NCBI GenBank assembly: GCA_022578965.1
Contig: MU400587.1
Span: forward strand, 124,001-188,000
Direction of reading: 5' to 3'
Length of the DNA: 64,000 bases
Origin: Xylaria sp. FL1777
Lineage: Eukaryota > Ascomycota > Sordariomycetes > Xylariales > Xylariaceae
Numbering within the stretch: position 1 is the first letter of the stretch; every line of letters starts with the position of its first letter. Below, in pieces: positions 46,610 through 60,574 of the stretch. The notes beneath the pieces are model-generated. The model had not been told where the DNA came from, ran no database searches, and worked only from the letters and a program-made list of their open reading frames with translations. Both the position numbers and the translations under genes were made by a program.

Positions 46610-49600
46610 GGTCACTTGATTTCTTAATTTCTCCGTAAAATAGATCCCGTGATTCGGGCAGGCTGGGTATTTATGAGTTGTCTAGCTTTTGTTTCCATCT
46701 TGTGGCTGTAGGTGCTTCCTGATTGGACGAATAGCTTCAAAAATCTACCTAAGTAGCCTTTTCTAGTGGCGGCAGCTGTGTAGAGTTGTCTGCCAGCTGA
46801 TGCAGCTCCTCCTCCCTCTCACTGTCTAGGTACGTAAGTACCTCTCTATCACAATAACTGAACGACATGTGAAATTTCTCTATTAGATGGATGGGATATT
46901 TAGAGATTTCTTTTTCTTTTTCCTTCCCATATTCTGGATCTACAAGGTAAAAATATCTCATCCTCTTTTTAATAGGTCATTACCTGGTGATTTGAGGCAC
47001 AAATTCAATGGTTGCTTAGTATTAGAAGATATCTGTGAGTTTAGTAGCGCTTTAAATGTAAATGTGAAATTATGAAAATTAGTATTAATTCTCATTATTC
47101 ACAATGCTTACAAAGATGTCTCGAAAAATAAAGATGCCTAGGTGGCTGACAAACGTCGAGCAATGCTCTCCAATTTTTTACGTCAGGTCTAACAGCCTTC
47201 CTCAACGAGCCCATAAGCTCGAGATGGCTGCTGCATGGTACAGGGTCGTCTATACTTGAATGAATTCGACCTCTAAGGTATACATAATCATTTGAAATAC
47301 TTTCCTTGATGAATTGACCCAATGGTTGCGCGCGGGCTTGGTTAGATAAAGGGCAAATAGCTAGGTACTGCCGTACACTCCCAAGCGCTTGAATCGGAGG
47401 CGACGCAAGCACATAGCCTCGTATCAATGACGTTGCTCCGTCATGTGCGGGACGCTTATGTACAAAGGCCAACGGGAGAAGTCTATTGGGCAACATGGAG
47501 AATCTACGAGGAACGAGATACAACAGCATCCTCGAAATAACTCCCTTATGAAGAAACTGATATACAGTATATGCTTCATTATATATAGATAGGTAGATCA
47601 TTTTCCCCAACACGCTCTCTCGGAATTAATTCTGGGACGATCCCATTGTATCGGGAGTTTTGTAATCCCGACTGTTACTCGAAAAATTGCTGATTTAGGA
47701 TCATAACTCCATGGGTCGACTTTGTTAGCCGTGTTCCGCCCTCATCTGTCAAGGTTCGACTCAGAACAACTTGTGCCACCCTCGATGATCTGATCACACT
47801 TGTGAGCGCATAAAACGTCAGTCTCTTTGCCACTCTTATCCGCGCCATGCCGAGGACGCCAGAAATATGCTTTTGTATTCGTCGATTGATGGAATTGAGT
47901 TCGCCAGACGTAGGACTTTTTGGGAAGGGGGCCCAGATTCTGTTTTTCTTGTCAATACTCAGTATGATAAGCTTCTTCAAGGCCAGTGCCAAGTCCAACA
48001 GAAAACCAAAGGAGAACAGACAAGGGGCATGCTTGCAAGCCAATGGCGTGGGATTCATGTGGTGCAAGCAGGGGGCACGGTGTCGCATTTTGTCCTATCC
48101 AAGCCAGTCTCGCCTGATCTGCATGCAGCACGCATGCGTCCATTGCGCCCAATGTCAAGGTAGCGTACTGTAGAGAAAGACACGTACCAGGGCAGCACTG
48201 GAGCGAAAAGGACTTACCTCAGAGCTTTGGAAGCTTGTGTGGATCAGATAGGTAGGTCCCTGAGCAGTGGGTTCCACCTCATTACTATGTACAGTGCTTG
48301 GCTGGAGAGGAGTCCTGGCGTCAGGTTCCAATCGTGTGGACGGGGCTTGCATATATTGTATATTAAGAGGAAAGGCGGGGAGTTGCGTTTTCAGGAACCG
48401 AGCGGACAGATGAATCCACCAAGGCGAGCTGCGTTAGCATGATGTACCACTCCCATCTAGTGTAAATCCTCGATAATGGGTGTGGTCTCGCGTTTCAACT
48501 GGCCTTCTAATAGCGCTTTGAGATGGGGCCCTCCGTTAGACGAGTAAGTAGAAACATATGCGTGTCGCTCAATTAGGAAACTTGCGTAGCAACAGGGCCA
48601 AAGGGCTGCCTATCGAAGAGACCCCCTTGCTGGACACTGATCTTCCTGCTGCAAGCCGACTCGAACTTCCTAGGACATCCAGGAACCCATGGCGGCATAC
48701 GGGCTACCGGTTAGAGCTATTGAGATGCTGGAGAACGGCTTGACTGGTTAATACTGTGTATAGGAGTCTCCAGAGGTATAGGTGCAGGCAATAGAATACT
48801 GCAGGCTTGAGGAGGCTCTTTAATTAGATTCTCCGACGAGTACTATACTACAAGCTCCACATCTCGTCAGGAACGCATGTTAAGGGGTCCATGACGAAAG
48901 CGGGAAAGTGACAATAGAAAGCTATTGAATACATCATAATGTAGAGGATTCGGGGGCAGTGAAATCGCCGGTTGCATGCAGAGCACCGGAGGTGGCACTG
49001 ATGCACCGCCATCTGACGATGATTCTGCATGCTCCGAACAGGTGGGCCGTCCCGTCATTTGTGACAGATGATTCGAGCTCATGTGAAGAGTGAGCGCTCT
49101 TCTTGCCGTATGTTCCTGGTTCGTCTCGGCCGTACCCCGCCTCCAGCTCAAGGGAGGGCTGGCTGCTCACTTCTAAAGACCGTATAAGCTCACCTTATAT
49201 TAGGTATGTATGTCCCTCCGAAAGGGGAGGGCGGAGGTAGGGAAAGCGTTGTATGCATAAATAGTCGATCGAAAGAGTGTCTTAAGGGTTACCTGCTATC
49301 CGTGAGCGAGCCTACTTGGTCGAAGCTGAAGCAGTTGAGCCAGTGTGTGGATAGAGAGAGGTGCCCCAATTGGCGCCTCAGAGGACCAAAGAACTCCACG
49401 GCAGACACGGCATTAAGCCGGAAATCGCCTCGACGAGCGAGATATAGATATTGATTGGGATGAATGTGGTCTTGGCAAAGCTGCAATGTCTGGTCCCAAT
49501 CTATATCAAAGCCAGGACTATCGTTAGCGACGTTCCCGGTATTAAGTCATGTGGATGTAACGACGCTGGGAATGTACTGGCTCCTAGAGACACCGAGGCT

Positions 49601-50100
49601 ACAACTCTCTGGTTATCCTCAGCATCGTCGGCTGTTGAGTTGTGCAAGACGTTCTTTAGTATAGCTCACAGCCCCTATTTCGACGTAGCTGATGGGGGAG
49701 GGATGTGAAGAACGGCTGTCGAATTCGAACTTCGCGAAGCCTGGTCATTTAGTTGGACCGAGGTTGGGAATGGACGTCACACATTATAGCTCCACCGATT
49801 AGCTTGCATAAAGGGTCAGTTGGCGATTCAATATCTACTCGTCAACCCTTGAATATACTCCCATGAATAAGTATAGTTGTGCCGAGCCTAGAGGGTAAAA
49901 ACTGTGCCTTTCAACTTATATCTTCACACATGCGTCTCTTTACCCCTTATCGAGGGATATTTAGACGGAGTGACAACCGAAACAACGCATGGGATACCAG
50001 ATAGTACTATCCAAAGCGAGCGCTCGAAACTGCCTGATCTTAATATTGCATATACAAGGGACAGATCAGAGGAACACGGGCTAGCAAGACCCTCTTGATT
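46610..50100. other. Gene-desert segment 1 (ELP2 promoter side)
   Basis: No gene can be supported. The longest ATG frame is 169 codons on the minus strand (47604-47095), with no recognised domain. Around 47675-48170 both strands carry overlapping frames of 98-137 codons, none protein-like to me. The left few hundred bases should hold the ELP2 promoter. Confidence 0.4.
47095..47604 (-). CDS. Hypothetical open frame, 169 codons
   Basis: The longest ATG-initiated frame in the 11-kb desert. It has mixed composition, no signal peptide beyond a weakly hydrophobic start, and no recognised motif. An orphan gene or chance. Confidence 0.15.
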   Translation of the reverse strand, partial: KMIYLSIYNEAYTVYQFLHKGVISRMLLYLVPRRFSMLPNRLLPLAFVHKRPAHDGATSLIRGYVLASPPIQALGSVRQYLAICPLSNQARAQPLGQFIKESISNDYVYLRGRIHSSIDDPVPCSSHLELMGSLRKAVRPDVKNWRALLDVCQPPRHLYFSRHLCKHCE

Positions 50101-53100
50101 AGTATCTCATTATATAAATGTGAATTTACCGTATTTTTGATATACACTGCATAGTTGTAGATAGAAAGAGAGCAAGACGACTCGAACATCACGCCTACTA
50201 CCTACTTCCACGTAAATAAACGGAATTTCGTACGTCTTTTTTGTTGTAATATGCAGTTGGACTGATTGCTACCGCTGCGCTGGAGAGGGGGCATGATTCT
50301 GGAGACTTGATGAGAAAATGTTGGTGCCTATTTGTCAGTTAATTCCATTGCAGCTCGTATAATCTCGTATAAACTGGTCAGAACGTACTACATGTTAAGG
50401 GTTTCAGTGTCAATATACGAAACAGTAAATGATAAGCGAAATCGAGGTTATGTTACCATCTCCTGTGCAACCAAGGACTGTTTGGCATCCATAGTTGATA
50501 TTCAAAATTCTAGGTGACCAGATAGGTCAAGTTTCCAGGCTGCTCGTCGTGCTCCAAATATAGATAAATAGAGCAGATCAACGATTTTTAAAGGGTAAAT
50601 AGTAGATATCTGGGTACATGTTAATTATGTAGCATGGCATTCTCTTGAGTAGTATCAGGAAAGAAAATTCATATCGTAACCCACTATATAAATGCAAACA
50701 AAGGGTTACGTTGTCGTTATTTGACCGAAATTTTTCGTACATAGTGATAGAAGGAAAGAAATAAAAAGTGTGTTAAAGAGGAACCACAAGCATAATATTG
50801 GCTAGTTTAAGTTCACTTTTCGGTACGTCGCTGACACTGGAAGGTTATATCCGTGATGCCATATGTTAGACATCCAATGCACTACAAGGGTAAGGTAGGA
50901 ATGGTTTGCTAGGCCGGAGTAATCTAATTTGTTGCCTAACACCTTTGAAGGGACCAAAGCGATGAAATGAGATGATGTCTTGCCCAGTTCGTGACATATC
51001 GATAGCGGCAACTTGACAGACAAGATACGGTGCTTATTCTGGTGTGCATGGCAAAGATGACAGGCTGCTGTGATGTCGATCTTAGGTGCTTGACGTAACC
51101 CTGGATGAGCTGTTCCACATTTGATATGGGAGGCGAGGATTATCTCGGCAAGTTTTTTGTCTCCGGTGCCCATTATGCTGTACCGGCGGCGTTTGCTTCG
51201 GAGGATGCGGTGCAAGCGATTGTGCGAATGATGGCTGATGGTAGCGGGCTGGACGAATGTGACATGACAGTCAAGTGGTAGACAATGTTTACGGCAAACA
51301 GCCCGTCCAGCATGGTGCAGTGCGCTAGTCTCTGGCTTGGCGTGCTCGTTCGCCGTTGTGCTTACGGTGGCCGCCAGTAGTCACTCACGTGGCCGACGAA
51401 TTTCGCCAGGGGAGCCACAGCGGACCAAGTCGAGATCCCCGTTAGGTTCTTGTAGCGAGTCCGTAACCGGCAGCGCTGGCCCCATCACCTGCCGGGGGTG
51501 CTCGGAACACGAGACTAGGCCCAGGCGATGATCCCGAACACACGAACGGTACTCTTCAGTATCATCAGACGGCACAACAAAGCCCGACCTCGACGACAAA
51601 GCGTCTTTGATCCGAACAGGTCGAGTACAATGGATGGTCAAAGTGGTTGCGTATCGGTAGATATACTATGTGTTGTTTATAGAGATAGGACATCGACATG
51701 GCAGGAGGTGGAAGATGATTCCAAGATGAACAATGTTAAGGTTATGTGGAGTTACATGGTAGTCAGGCGATGAACTAGAGGCGGGAAAGATGGCAAGGTG
51801 GGCCCTGGATGGTTCCATATAGGTACCTATGTAGGTACTACATACATGCCGCGTACATGTGTAAGAACCAAATGACCGTTACCTACAGACTACATTTACG
51901 CTAGATATAAGCAACGCCTGTGCACATGGCGGTTAAATATCTTCGCCTCAGGTACCCAAGCCTTATATGGGCTTGTCGAGTACCATATCTGGAAAGCACA
52001 CAACCACCAAAGTTGCCTTATGAATTATATAAGCTGTTCAAAGACAACCTGAACAAACCTTTGGGTACTCTAGACATCCAGATAATCAAGTCCATAGAAC
52101 ACTAAGTAAACTTGAACATTTCTTTTCTGTGTGACTGACGAGCAGGAGTACAGGTACCGTCTCACATGTCAGTCATGATGTAATGCATCATGTGATGTTT
52201 TCCTTTTCTTTTTTCTTTTTGATAAAGCTTCGCTGATACACTGCCTAGTCGAGGTGAGCCGACAGTTCAGCTTCTCCTTCTGTTTAGATACCTAATTGGT
52301 AACCTTCAATTGTTCTCCCATTGGACTATATTAACTAAGTAAAAGAGGCTTAGTGCAAAACTCGCTACCTTGACATAGGTACTATTTACTACAGTTACAG
52401 CTTAAGGTAATGCTTGCTGTAGTTATTCATGGTTGATTTATCTTGATAAGTCCGAGGCTTGAACTGACCTATCAGGACCGCCTCGGAGAGTCAAGTTTGC
52501 AGGCACAATGCCTAGTATAATTACATGTTAGCAGGTTGCTATTGATGGTTAAGTCACCCCGAGGGGCTTCAAGCAGAATGACCCTGCGTCTGCAATTTTG
52601 CATATAAGAATCGCAGAGTAACATTAGAGGTGTTACGAGAGCCTCTCAATTTCTTATCACAGTTATCATAACTGTCCAAGTTATAAGTAGCCCACCTTTG
52701 TTGGCCCCAAAAATAACACTATATTATTAGGCCCCCATATAGCTAAAGAGCAAGGTTGTTTATAAGTAGTAACTATTTATGCCTTATATGTCCTGAAAAT
52801 TAAAACAGCTATAAGTCATAATTAAGTAGATCGGATTCTTAACATTTTTTATACATATGTAGTATATATTACTAAGCTAAGCTGTACTCGGTATGAAAGT
52901 TGTCTTCGGAGTTACGATCTGCCTTCTGTACCGCAAGTGCTTAGCGCACACTCCTACGGCATATACTAAGTATCTAGCGCAATTACATGTAAGAAATTGT
53001 GTTGCTACCGCCACTAGATAGTCTATCAGCCATATTCACCACACTTATCCACTTCAAATTTGGACAAATTAGCGGGATTGTCTTGGAATATGCAGTCTGA

Positions 53101-53700
53101 TCGATCTTTTGGGACGCTGTTTTGGACTTGCTGGCTTGCTTGCTGGCTTACTTGATGGCTTGATGGTGGGCACTTTATTCCTCCCTACCTAGGTAGGTAC
53201 TTATGGAGAACCTTTAACCTAGAACTGATTAGTGAGGTGCGGGGGAAGACTCGGATTGGTGGGGAAGGAGGAAAAACCAAAGGGAAAAAAAATCGAGGGG
53301 GCAGTAAAGTGGTTCAGGTGGATATCAAAACCCGCCATTTCAACTTCCTAGTCCTGCCTGAAGGTATTAACGTATGTGTTGACTCGTGCTGCAAAGAGAA
53401 ATAGGTGTGCATACTATGCATGTCTTGTATGACTGAAGAATTGACAAGGTCTTACATAGTCCAGTAGATAAAACCTATCTGGGTAGGTACGTGAGGAAGG
53501 CCGGACAACTGCAGTACCTCCTAGTACCTACCGTGTATCCATACATATAGTACATATAACATAAAAATAGCAGAGCGTCACCTGACCACTAGATTGAGCA
53601 GCAAATCTGTCTCGATCGGGCAACTTCCTGTAGGTATTTGACGTTGTTCTGCAGGACTGAGACTGTTCGGCCGAGATGTTACAGCATCATACGCGTTAAA
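50101..53700. other. Gene-desert segment 2, AT-rich
   Basis: AT-rich DNA with stops in all frames, especially 52300-53050, suggesting decayed and possibly RIP-mutated sequence. A small GC-richer island at about 51250-51640 has open frames on both strands without recognisable products. TAGGTA-type motifs occur near 51820-51850 and 53180-53200. A 7-bp hairpin (CATGATG, TAATG, CATCATG) lies at 52174-52192. Confidence 0.4.
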
Positions 53701-55900
53701 CCTCGCCACTTTGACCAAATATATCATTAATTGATGAAAGAGAGAGGGTGGACGGAGGGAGAGGGGACAACCATAGCATATGATAATAATCTAATTCGAA
53801 CTTCAAGCAATTGGAGCAAGGCGTGTTCAGATATTGCCTGCCCAATTCACGAATCATGGTGCGTCAGGACAGAGTCCGAAGGAGTAACGAACCCAAAGAG
53901 CCGGGTCCGGAAACTCGTAGCCAGCAGTGGAATGAGTATGTACGTAGATACAGTGCGTCGTATATAGTGTACAGGCAGGCAGATGGTCTAGAGTGTACAC
54001 GTGTGGTGTAATGTAGTGTAGTTGCTAGGGCCAGGATAGACAACCGTAGCTGTCGTGCAGCCCTGCGTCTGCATGCCCAGGCACGAATTTTCTCTTGAGT
54101 GGGCGTTGATGATCCCTTCATGCTTACCTAGTGCACATCTACAGTAGGACAAAAGCAACACCACTTACTCAACTTCATCTAGCGCATCGCGTTAGAAATC
54201 GACCATATTCTTTTTGAGATGCCTCTCCTCTGAAGCGTCTTCCTACATGATATTGCCTAGCCCACTCACTGTCCTGGGGGCCTATCAAGAGATAGGTAGG
54301 CACGTAGGTTTGTGGTGAGTGTGCCTATACAGTAAGGTAGGTAGTGTACCGAGAACTGTGAACTATCTACCTCGACTATGGCTGTGGCTGTAACCAAATG
54401 GCGAAGGATTCCCCCCTTCCCCTGCCAGCAGAGAAAGAAAGCCACGGCAGCCGTTTGGGAAGCACTACAGGACATGGATTCATGCGTCAACCCTAGCCTC
54501 TTACGACGCATCATGGCCGTAGCAGATACCTCCGGCTCAACACTCTTCGCCAGCAAAGCTCCACACACAATCATGGGGTGCGGGAAATCGTGAGGAGAGA
54601 ATGGGAGAATGGGAGAATAAGAATAGCATCCGCAGGGAATCAATGCGACATATTTCAGACTGCTATTCTTTTGTCTTGCTACCTTCAACAGCTCGTACTC
54701 TGGTCAGGTTACATAGACTAAGGGATAGGTGACGGATGGCTGGTTTTGCTGCACGCACGCCTTGAGCAAGAAATACCAGCTAGTGCACGGAGTACCTATA
54801 AGGTAAGTTTGGATGCATCTATCCCTGCCTGTCACGACTATTAGGTATCCGTCTGGTAGGCTCGGGAGAGGTAGTGTATAGTATACAGTAAGTATATTGT
54901 CTAACCTTATCAATTTGTGGTTGGAAATACGCAGATGGATTGGCTAGACACTCTCACCCGCCTCTTCTAACCGCAACACCTTGACGGATGTTCAAATAGG
55001 GAGGCCGGCGAATTGACGAATTGAGTTCAACTACTTGCAAGCACCATTGGGTCGATGAAGCACTTGCTACGGTAGCTACCGGTTATTAGCAGGGTACCTA
55101 GGTTGAACGATTTGGGTTGAGGCTTAGATAGTTCACCTATGGCCAGGGTACCTACATGATGGTAAAAGCCATCGCCATTAGTCGATCAACATATAGAAGT
55201 GAAACCCTGCCTACAGTTTGATCTGGCAATCGTGCGTCTACCGACTCTTGACCTGTTGAGGTTCACATCTTACAGTGCATTATCTGTTCTTCTCCCACTG
55301 ATATTGGTTTAATCAACAGTTGAAGCTGCTCTGGTTATTTTTATTTTATTTTATTTCTATGGGGTGGATCAGCAATGACTGATAGGAATCCACTGCGGTT
55401 TAAGAGGGGAAGGAGACGCGCCCAGAAAGCTTGAATGCTACTATCGCCCCAGGTATTCATGGATAATAAAATCATGAGATGAATTGGTTAATTTATACTA
55501 CAGTCATACTGCGTGGGAGGCGGGCTCCGTACCTTACTTGCCCGTGATTGTTGCAGTGTGAATAGTGAGTATGAATGATGAAGGGGATAAAATGTCGGAC
55601 TGGGGCTACGGTACATGATTAGGTAGGTACACATATCTGCATGCCATTGTGTGCAACTTGAACTTTCGCTGATGACCACCTGCACCAAAATGCTGCAAGA
55701 CCCAAAGCTAGCCCCACTTCGGCGCAGGCGTGACCCAATGGGCTGCGATTACAGTTTAAGAATCAGTCGCCTGACCTGCAAGAAAGTAGCGAAACACATA
55801 CGTAAAGTACCCCATTACCACATTACCACGGCGAGCCATCCAACCTGCCTGGGTTAGAGTTATAGCTCTACTTCAGCGCCTGCCTACCTACCTGTCGCCG
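53701..55900. other. Gene-desert segment 3
   Basis: Short frames only; the longest (54688-54266, minus, 140 codons) has no domain. A TTTTA microsatellite lies near 55335-55360. No gene or RNA supported. Confidence 0.4.
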
Positions 55901-57744
55901 CCGCCGCCTAGGTACTTAGGGTGGTATACTGCCTCAGTCCAGCATATACATACAATACCTTACCGCAGATAGACGCTTTTAGCTACCCCTCCTCCTCTCT
56001 CTTCGCTCGTCGTCTACCTATCCTGAGAAAACCAGCCAAATCTGACCTTCTTTCTATTCTTCTTGCCCTGTCCGTAGTGTCTGTCTGGGTGCCAGTCTAT
56101 CTACTACCTGAGGTACCTACCACATGTTTTCCATTGCCTTTGCCTCGACCCCTAAACTCCAATCCTTTCCCGCGTTTCTCTCCCTTCCCTCCCCAGCCAT
56201 CCAGGGTTTGGATTCAGCATATGTTCCTCTAACTCATCATCGAGTCTCTATCCCACTGTTCTCTTGTCCATCTCCTGACGTACAAACGACGCTAACAGTG
56301 TATGTGCTGGCCAGCTCTTCATCGAGTGAGTCCGCACATGACTAACCAGCTTGGCCTACCTGTCTTTCTTTCATCGTCCCGTTCCCTTTCCACCTCGCTC
56401 TGCTCTGCTCCCTGACAGCCCTGGATACCAAGACCTCTCTAGATGCATTCGCTAGTATACTTACTGGCAGCCTCATGTCAGTTCGCTAACCGTCACCTGA
56501 ATCCAGGACTACTAGCAAGCAGTATACAAGGGCCTGTCATCCATCAGTCGTCATAACACGAGGTGAGTACTCCTAACTTCGCGACTGTTGGCTGTAGACC
56601 AGCCGTTACACATACTATTACACCACTACCAGTTACCACAAGATGTGTGTATGCGGTCACGGTCACGATTATGGTAGCGGCCCTCCTATAGCAAGCACGT
56701 CCAGCATCACGCATTAGTCTCCCCGCCTGTCTACGCTGCCTCATCCCATTCCTTTAAGCTAGCAAGTCGACCTAGAGGCACTCTGTCTACCCTCATCCTC
56801 CTTTGTTGCCATAATCTGTCGTCCTGCTTTCATTGTGCGAGCGTACCTACACATGTTGTAGTATCTTGACGCTGTCGTAGAAGGCTGGTAGTCGACAGGT
56901 ACCCAATTGCGTGCGTCCACCTGAGGAACACCTGAGGAACACCTGAGGGATGTACTTGGATACCCCCCTACCACTGCTAGAGCTCCGGTTACAGTTCCGT
57001 CGTTACTGGTAGAACTTAGCACAGCCCACCCCAGTCTTGGTTCCGTCCCCCGTTGATTCTTATTCGAGCAGCTCACAATAGCTTGATCGGCCGGCCTGAC
57101 CTGACCTCATTACCTAACAAGCCCTTTCCGCAAAGTCACGCTCGTCATCCTATCACTCCTCCATACAACCTAGACAACCCTGAAAACCCCGCCAGAATCC
57201 CTACCCAGCCTACCTCACATTCTCCTACTCGAACCTCTCTACCCACCAACCTACACACAATACACTACTTCTACTGCTCCAACGACACCCATTTTCTCTC
57301 TGTCTCTTTGATTTAGATAACTTGTCTACATAGTTATTCTCTAACGAATACCCCCAGTGCGTGCACGCCTTTTCTACCTGCCAAAACAACTACCAACCTG
57401 ATCGCCGTCCATCCATACGCCTTTGCATCGCAACCACGGCGCTGGCATTTTCACTCTTATCACCTTCCTTCCACTGCCTCCTGCTGTTCTACCTTTCGGC
57501 TCGTCTACACCACCCCCCAAGGCACGTAGACCGACCCACCCAGCAATCACATCCAGCCCGTCCGTCAATTAAGTACCGCCGACATACGCACAACCCGGCT
57601 GATTCTACCCACCCACTCGTCGGCCATTGCCCAACACGGCGCCCGCAACTTTTCGGACGCCTTCCGTCTCTACTTTCTGACTACTTGAGGCGACTTGGAT
57701 CGTATTCCACGTATTGCGTCCTCCAAGGCTGATATCTTGTCATC
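55901..57744 (+). promoter_or_regulatory. Pyrimidine-rich promoter and long ATG-free leader of GSK-3
   Basis: The plus strand becomes strongly C/T-rich from about 55980 to the GSK-3 start. From 56953 to 57744, 792 bases, there is no ATG at all. A decamer-size direct repeat (ACACCTGAGGA) occurs near 56925-56950. This pattern is expected of a long transcribed 5' leader kept free of upstream starts. Confidence 0.6.
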
Positions 57745-59225
57745 ATGTCGCAGAACCGCCCGACTGCGGCGTTCAATTCACTCCGCATGGGAGGTGAGCT
57801 CGAGCCACTTACCACCAACCCCTCCTCTGCAATCCACCGTACTAAGACAAAATGCAGAGGTCATTCGCGAAAAGGTCCAAGACGGCGTCACCGGCGAGAC
57901 GAGGGACCTGCAATATACACAGTGCAAAATCGTCGGTAATGGCTCATTCGGTGTTGTCTTCCAGACAAAATTATCGCCTTCAGGCGAGGATGCCGCCATC
58001 AAGCGTGTGCTTCAAGACAAGAGGTTCAAGGCAAGTCTAGGGTTCATGTTTGCTTACATTGATCTCGTCGACTTGTGCTAAGACTCTGCAGAACCGAGAA
58101 CTTCAGATTATGCGTATCGTGCGACACCCCAACATTGTGCATCTTAAGGCCTTTTATTATTCCAATGGGGAGCGTGTGAGAATTGACCTAATCCCTCGCC
58201 TACGAAATTGAGTTTCTGATAGATTGCATAGAAGGATGAGGTTTATCTAAACCTTGTGCAGGAATTCGTGCCTGAGACAGTGTACCGCGCCTCGCGATTC
58301 TTCAACAAAATGAAGACAACGATGCCGATACTCGAAGTCAAGCTGTACATTTACCAGCTGTTCCGAGCTTTGGCCTACATTCATTCTCAAGGTATCTGCC
58401 ACCGCGACATTAAGCCACAAAACCTCTTGCTTGACCCAAATACTGGGATACTCAAGCTTTGCGATTTCGGAAGTGCCAAGATTCTAGTCGAAAACGAGCC
58501 CAATGTATCCTATATCTGCTCTAGATACTACAGAGCACCAGAACTCATCTTTGGCGCAACCAACTACACAACCAAGATAGGTCAGCAGCTTCTCTATTCC
58601 CACGCTCGGGTCACCTTTCTGACTTTTACACAGACGTCTGGTCGACCGGTTGCGTGATGGCGGAATTAATGTTGGGCCAACCATTATTCCCGGGAGAGTC
58701 TGGCATCGATCAACTGGTGGAGATTATCAAGGTCCTTGGAACACCTACCAGAGAGCAAATTCGAACCATGAACCCGAATTATATGGAGCATAAATTCCCC
58801 CAAATTAAGCCTCACCCGTTTAGTAAGGTATTCCGGAAGGCCGATTCGAATGCGCTGGATTTGATAGCAAAACTGCTAGAGTATACGCCTACAGAGCGTC
58901 TGAGTGCCGTTGATGCCATGGTACACCCATTCTTTGATGAGCTGCGGGATTCAAGTACCAAACTTCCAGACTCGCGACATTCGAGTGGCCAGCTAAGAGA
59001 CTTGCCTAGTCTTTTCGACTTTACCAAACATGGTGAGTGATTCTTCTTGAACGAATTCACCTCCTAGACCATACTGACAAATCGTCACTAGAAATGTCAA
59101 TCGCACCGCACCTGAATCATAAGCTAGTTCCTCCGCACATGAGGTCAGCACTACTCAGCCGTGGAATTGATATCGACAACTTTACGCCAATGTCGAAGCA
59201 AGATATGATGGCGCGATTAGACTGA
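57745..59225 (+). CDS. gsk3: Glycogen synthase kinase 3 (GSK-3/shaggy), six exons
   Basis: A serine/threonine kinase that regulates development, stress responses and metabolism. Exons are 57745-57793, 57858-58030, 58092-58175, 58232-58580, 58634-59032 and 59092-59225, giving 395 residues, the usual length in filamentous fungi. Kinase motifs are complete: glycine loop [10 protein letters not shown], catalytic Lys in [30 protein letters not shown], and the activation loop [12 protein letters not shown] with the autophosphorylated Tyr. The C-terminus ends [12 protein letters not shown]. The second intron uses a GC-AG pair (AAG|GCAAGT). All other introns are GT-AG. The gene follows a long ATG-free leader and lies on the same strand as CBP80. 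Confidence 0.97.
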
Positions 59226-60574
59226 GCCAGACCTAACTGTGGCCTTGAATTTTTCTGATTACGCAATGTCGCCTGTATCGCCGTAGCCACATTTGCTTAT
59301 TCGCCAGATTTGTATACGACATCAGCACCCACATCGGACTTTTGAGCGCAGCATCGCCGAAAGAAAGAATCCTTCTTCTCTCTCGACGCCTTTCCTCCTA
59401 GGTTTGTGATGATGAAGTATTAGGGGATCTGACTCGGGCAATTGGGAGGTAGGTGAACGTCACTATCGGTCTGGCAATTTCTTGGATGTCTGTTGGAATT
59501 GTCGAGACTCCACAGCGCAACCTGATCTTGGCAGCTCAAATGCGGCGGCGGGGACAGCCGAAAGTATGATGCCTAGATCAGTGACTGGACACGCAAGACC
59601 CGTCCCGTGTTCTTAGTCTTTTTTCTGTGCATGGCTGAGACGGCATTTGCTTTCACTATCTTGTTCGATTATCGCTTTGTCCTTGTGGTGGAATGACCAT
59701 GAGGTAGTTGGATCCCCTTTATGTGCCCCCCTCGGGATAGCCCTACATACATGTTTCAAGAGGGGTACTGTGGCGTATATTTTGTTCGATGAGAAGGCTA
59801 CGGCCCAGAGTAGGACCCAAGAGCATTGCGTGAGAGGGGTGCATTGATATTCCATTTGACAGGACTTGTCCTCGTCGTCTTCGTTGCGGAAATTCAGAGC
59901 CTGCGCCCTCGAGGGAAAATTCGGATACTCCAAAAGATTTCTTTGCATCGGACGGCATATTCCCACTCGACGCGAGTAGGAAGGGACAAAAAGGGAGGGA
60001 AAATACGAGGCCCGCTGTCTGTGGTAAGGAGCCCAGACGCACTATGGGGCAACTGCTCGGCCCCAACATGGTAAACAGAAGCAGTCTTTGCCCAAGAGAA
60101 ACCGACATTATCAATCTTTCATTGTGGATTCCCCCGCGAGATATACCCAGTGACACGTAGTGGAATAAAAGTAGAAATTCTTTGGCAAGGTAAATTAGAT
60201 TCAAATGGCAGGATTTCGTCACGTAACTACCACGTAACTACTGCGTAATAACTGAGTGATCATTTGGGCTGTGTTCACGTTTTGCGGTGTCATTCAATAG
60301 GTAGGCTGTCTAATCAAGCAATACGTGTGTGAAATGGTCCGTGCGCGGCGCGTCACGTTCAAGCTAGGTAGTGTAAGAGCCAGCAGTGGCTCTACTACCG
60401 GTAGCACTATCTTACTGTACCTATACCTACCTAGGTACCTACTTTTATATAACTTACCTTAGAGTAGGTAGGTACTTAATTCGCACCAAGCTACAAATAC
60501 ATACTTAAAGCGTCGGCCACCATTGAAGCTCATCTGTCCATTCAGTCTTCCAGGCGGTGGATTATTCAGTACAC
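59226..60574. other. Intergenic, GSK-3 3' side to CBP80 promoter
   Basis: About 1.35 kb. A 159-codon minus-strand frame (60222-59743) has no recognised domain. A dense TACCTA/TAGGTA cluster lies at 60418-60480, about 100-150 bases upstream of the CBP80 start. No gene is supported. Confidence 0.45.

Noticed and set aside
50802..51173. 123-codon minus-strand ATG frame with a CHLCH motif
   Set aside because: The motif alone is weak; no other support and the surroundings are AT-rich non-coding DNA.
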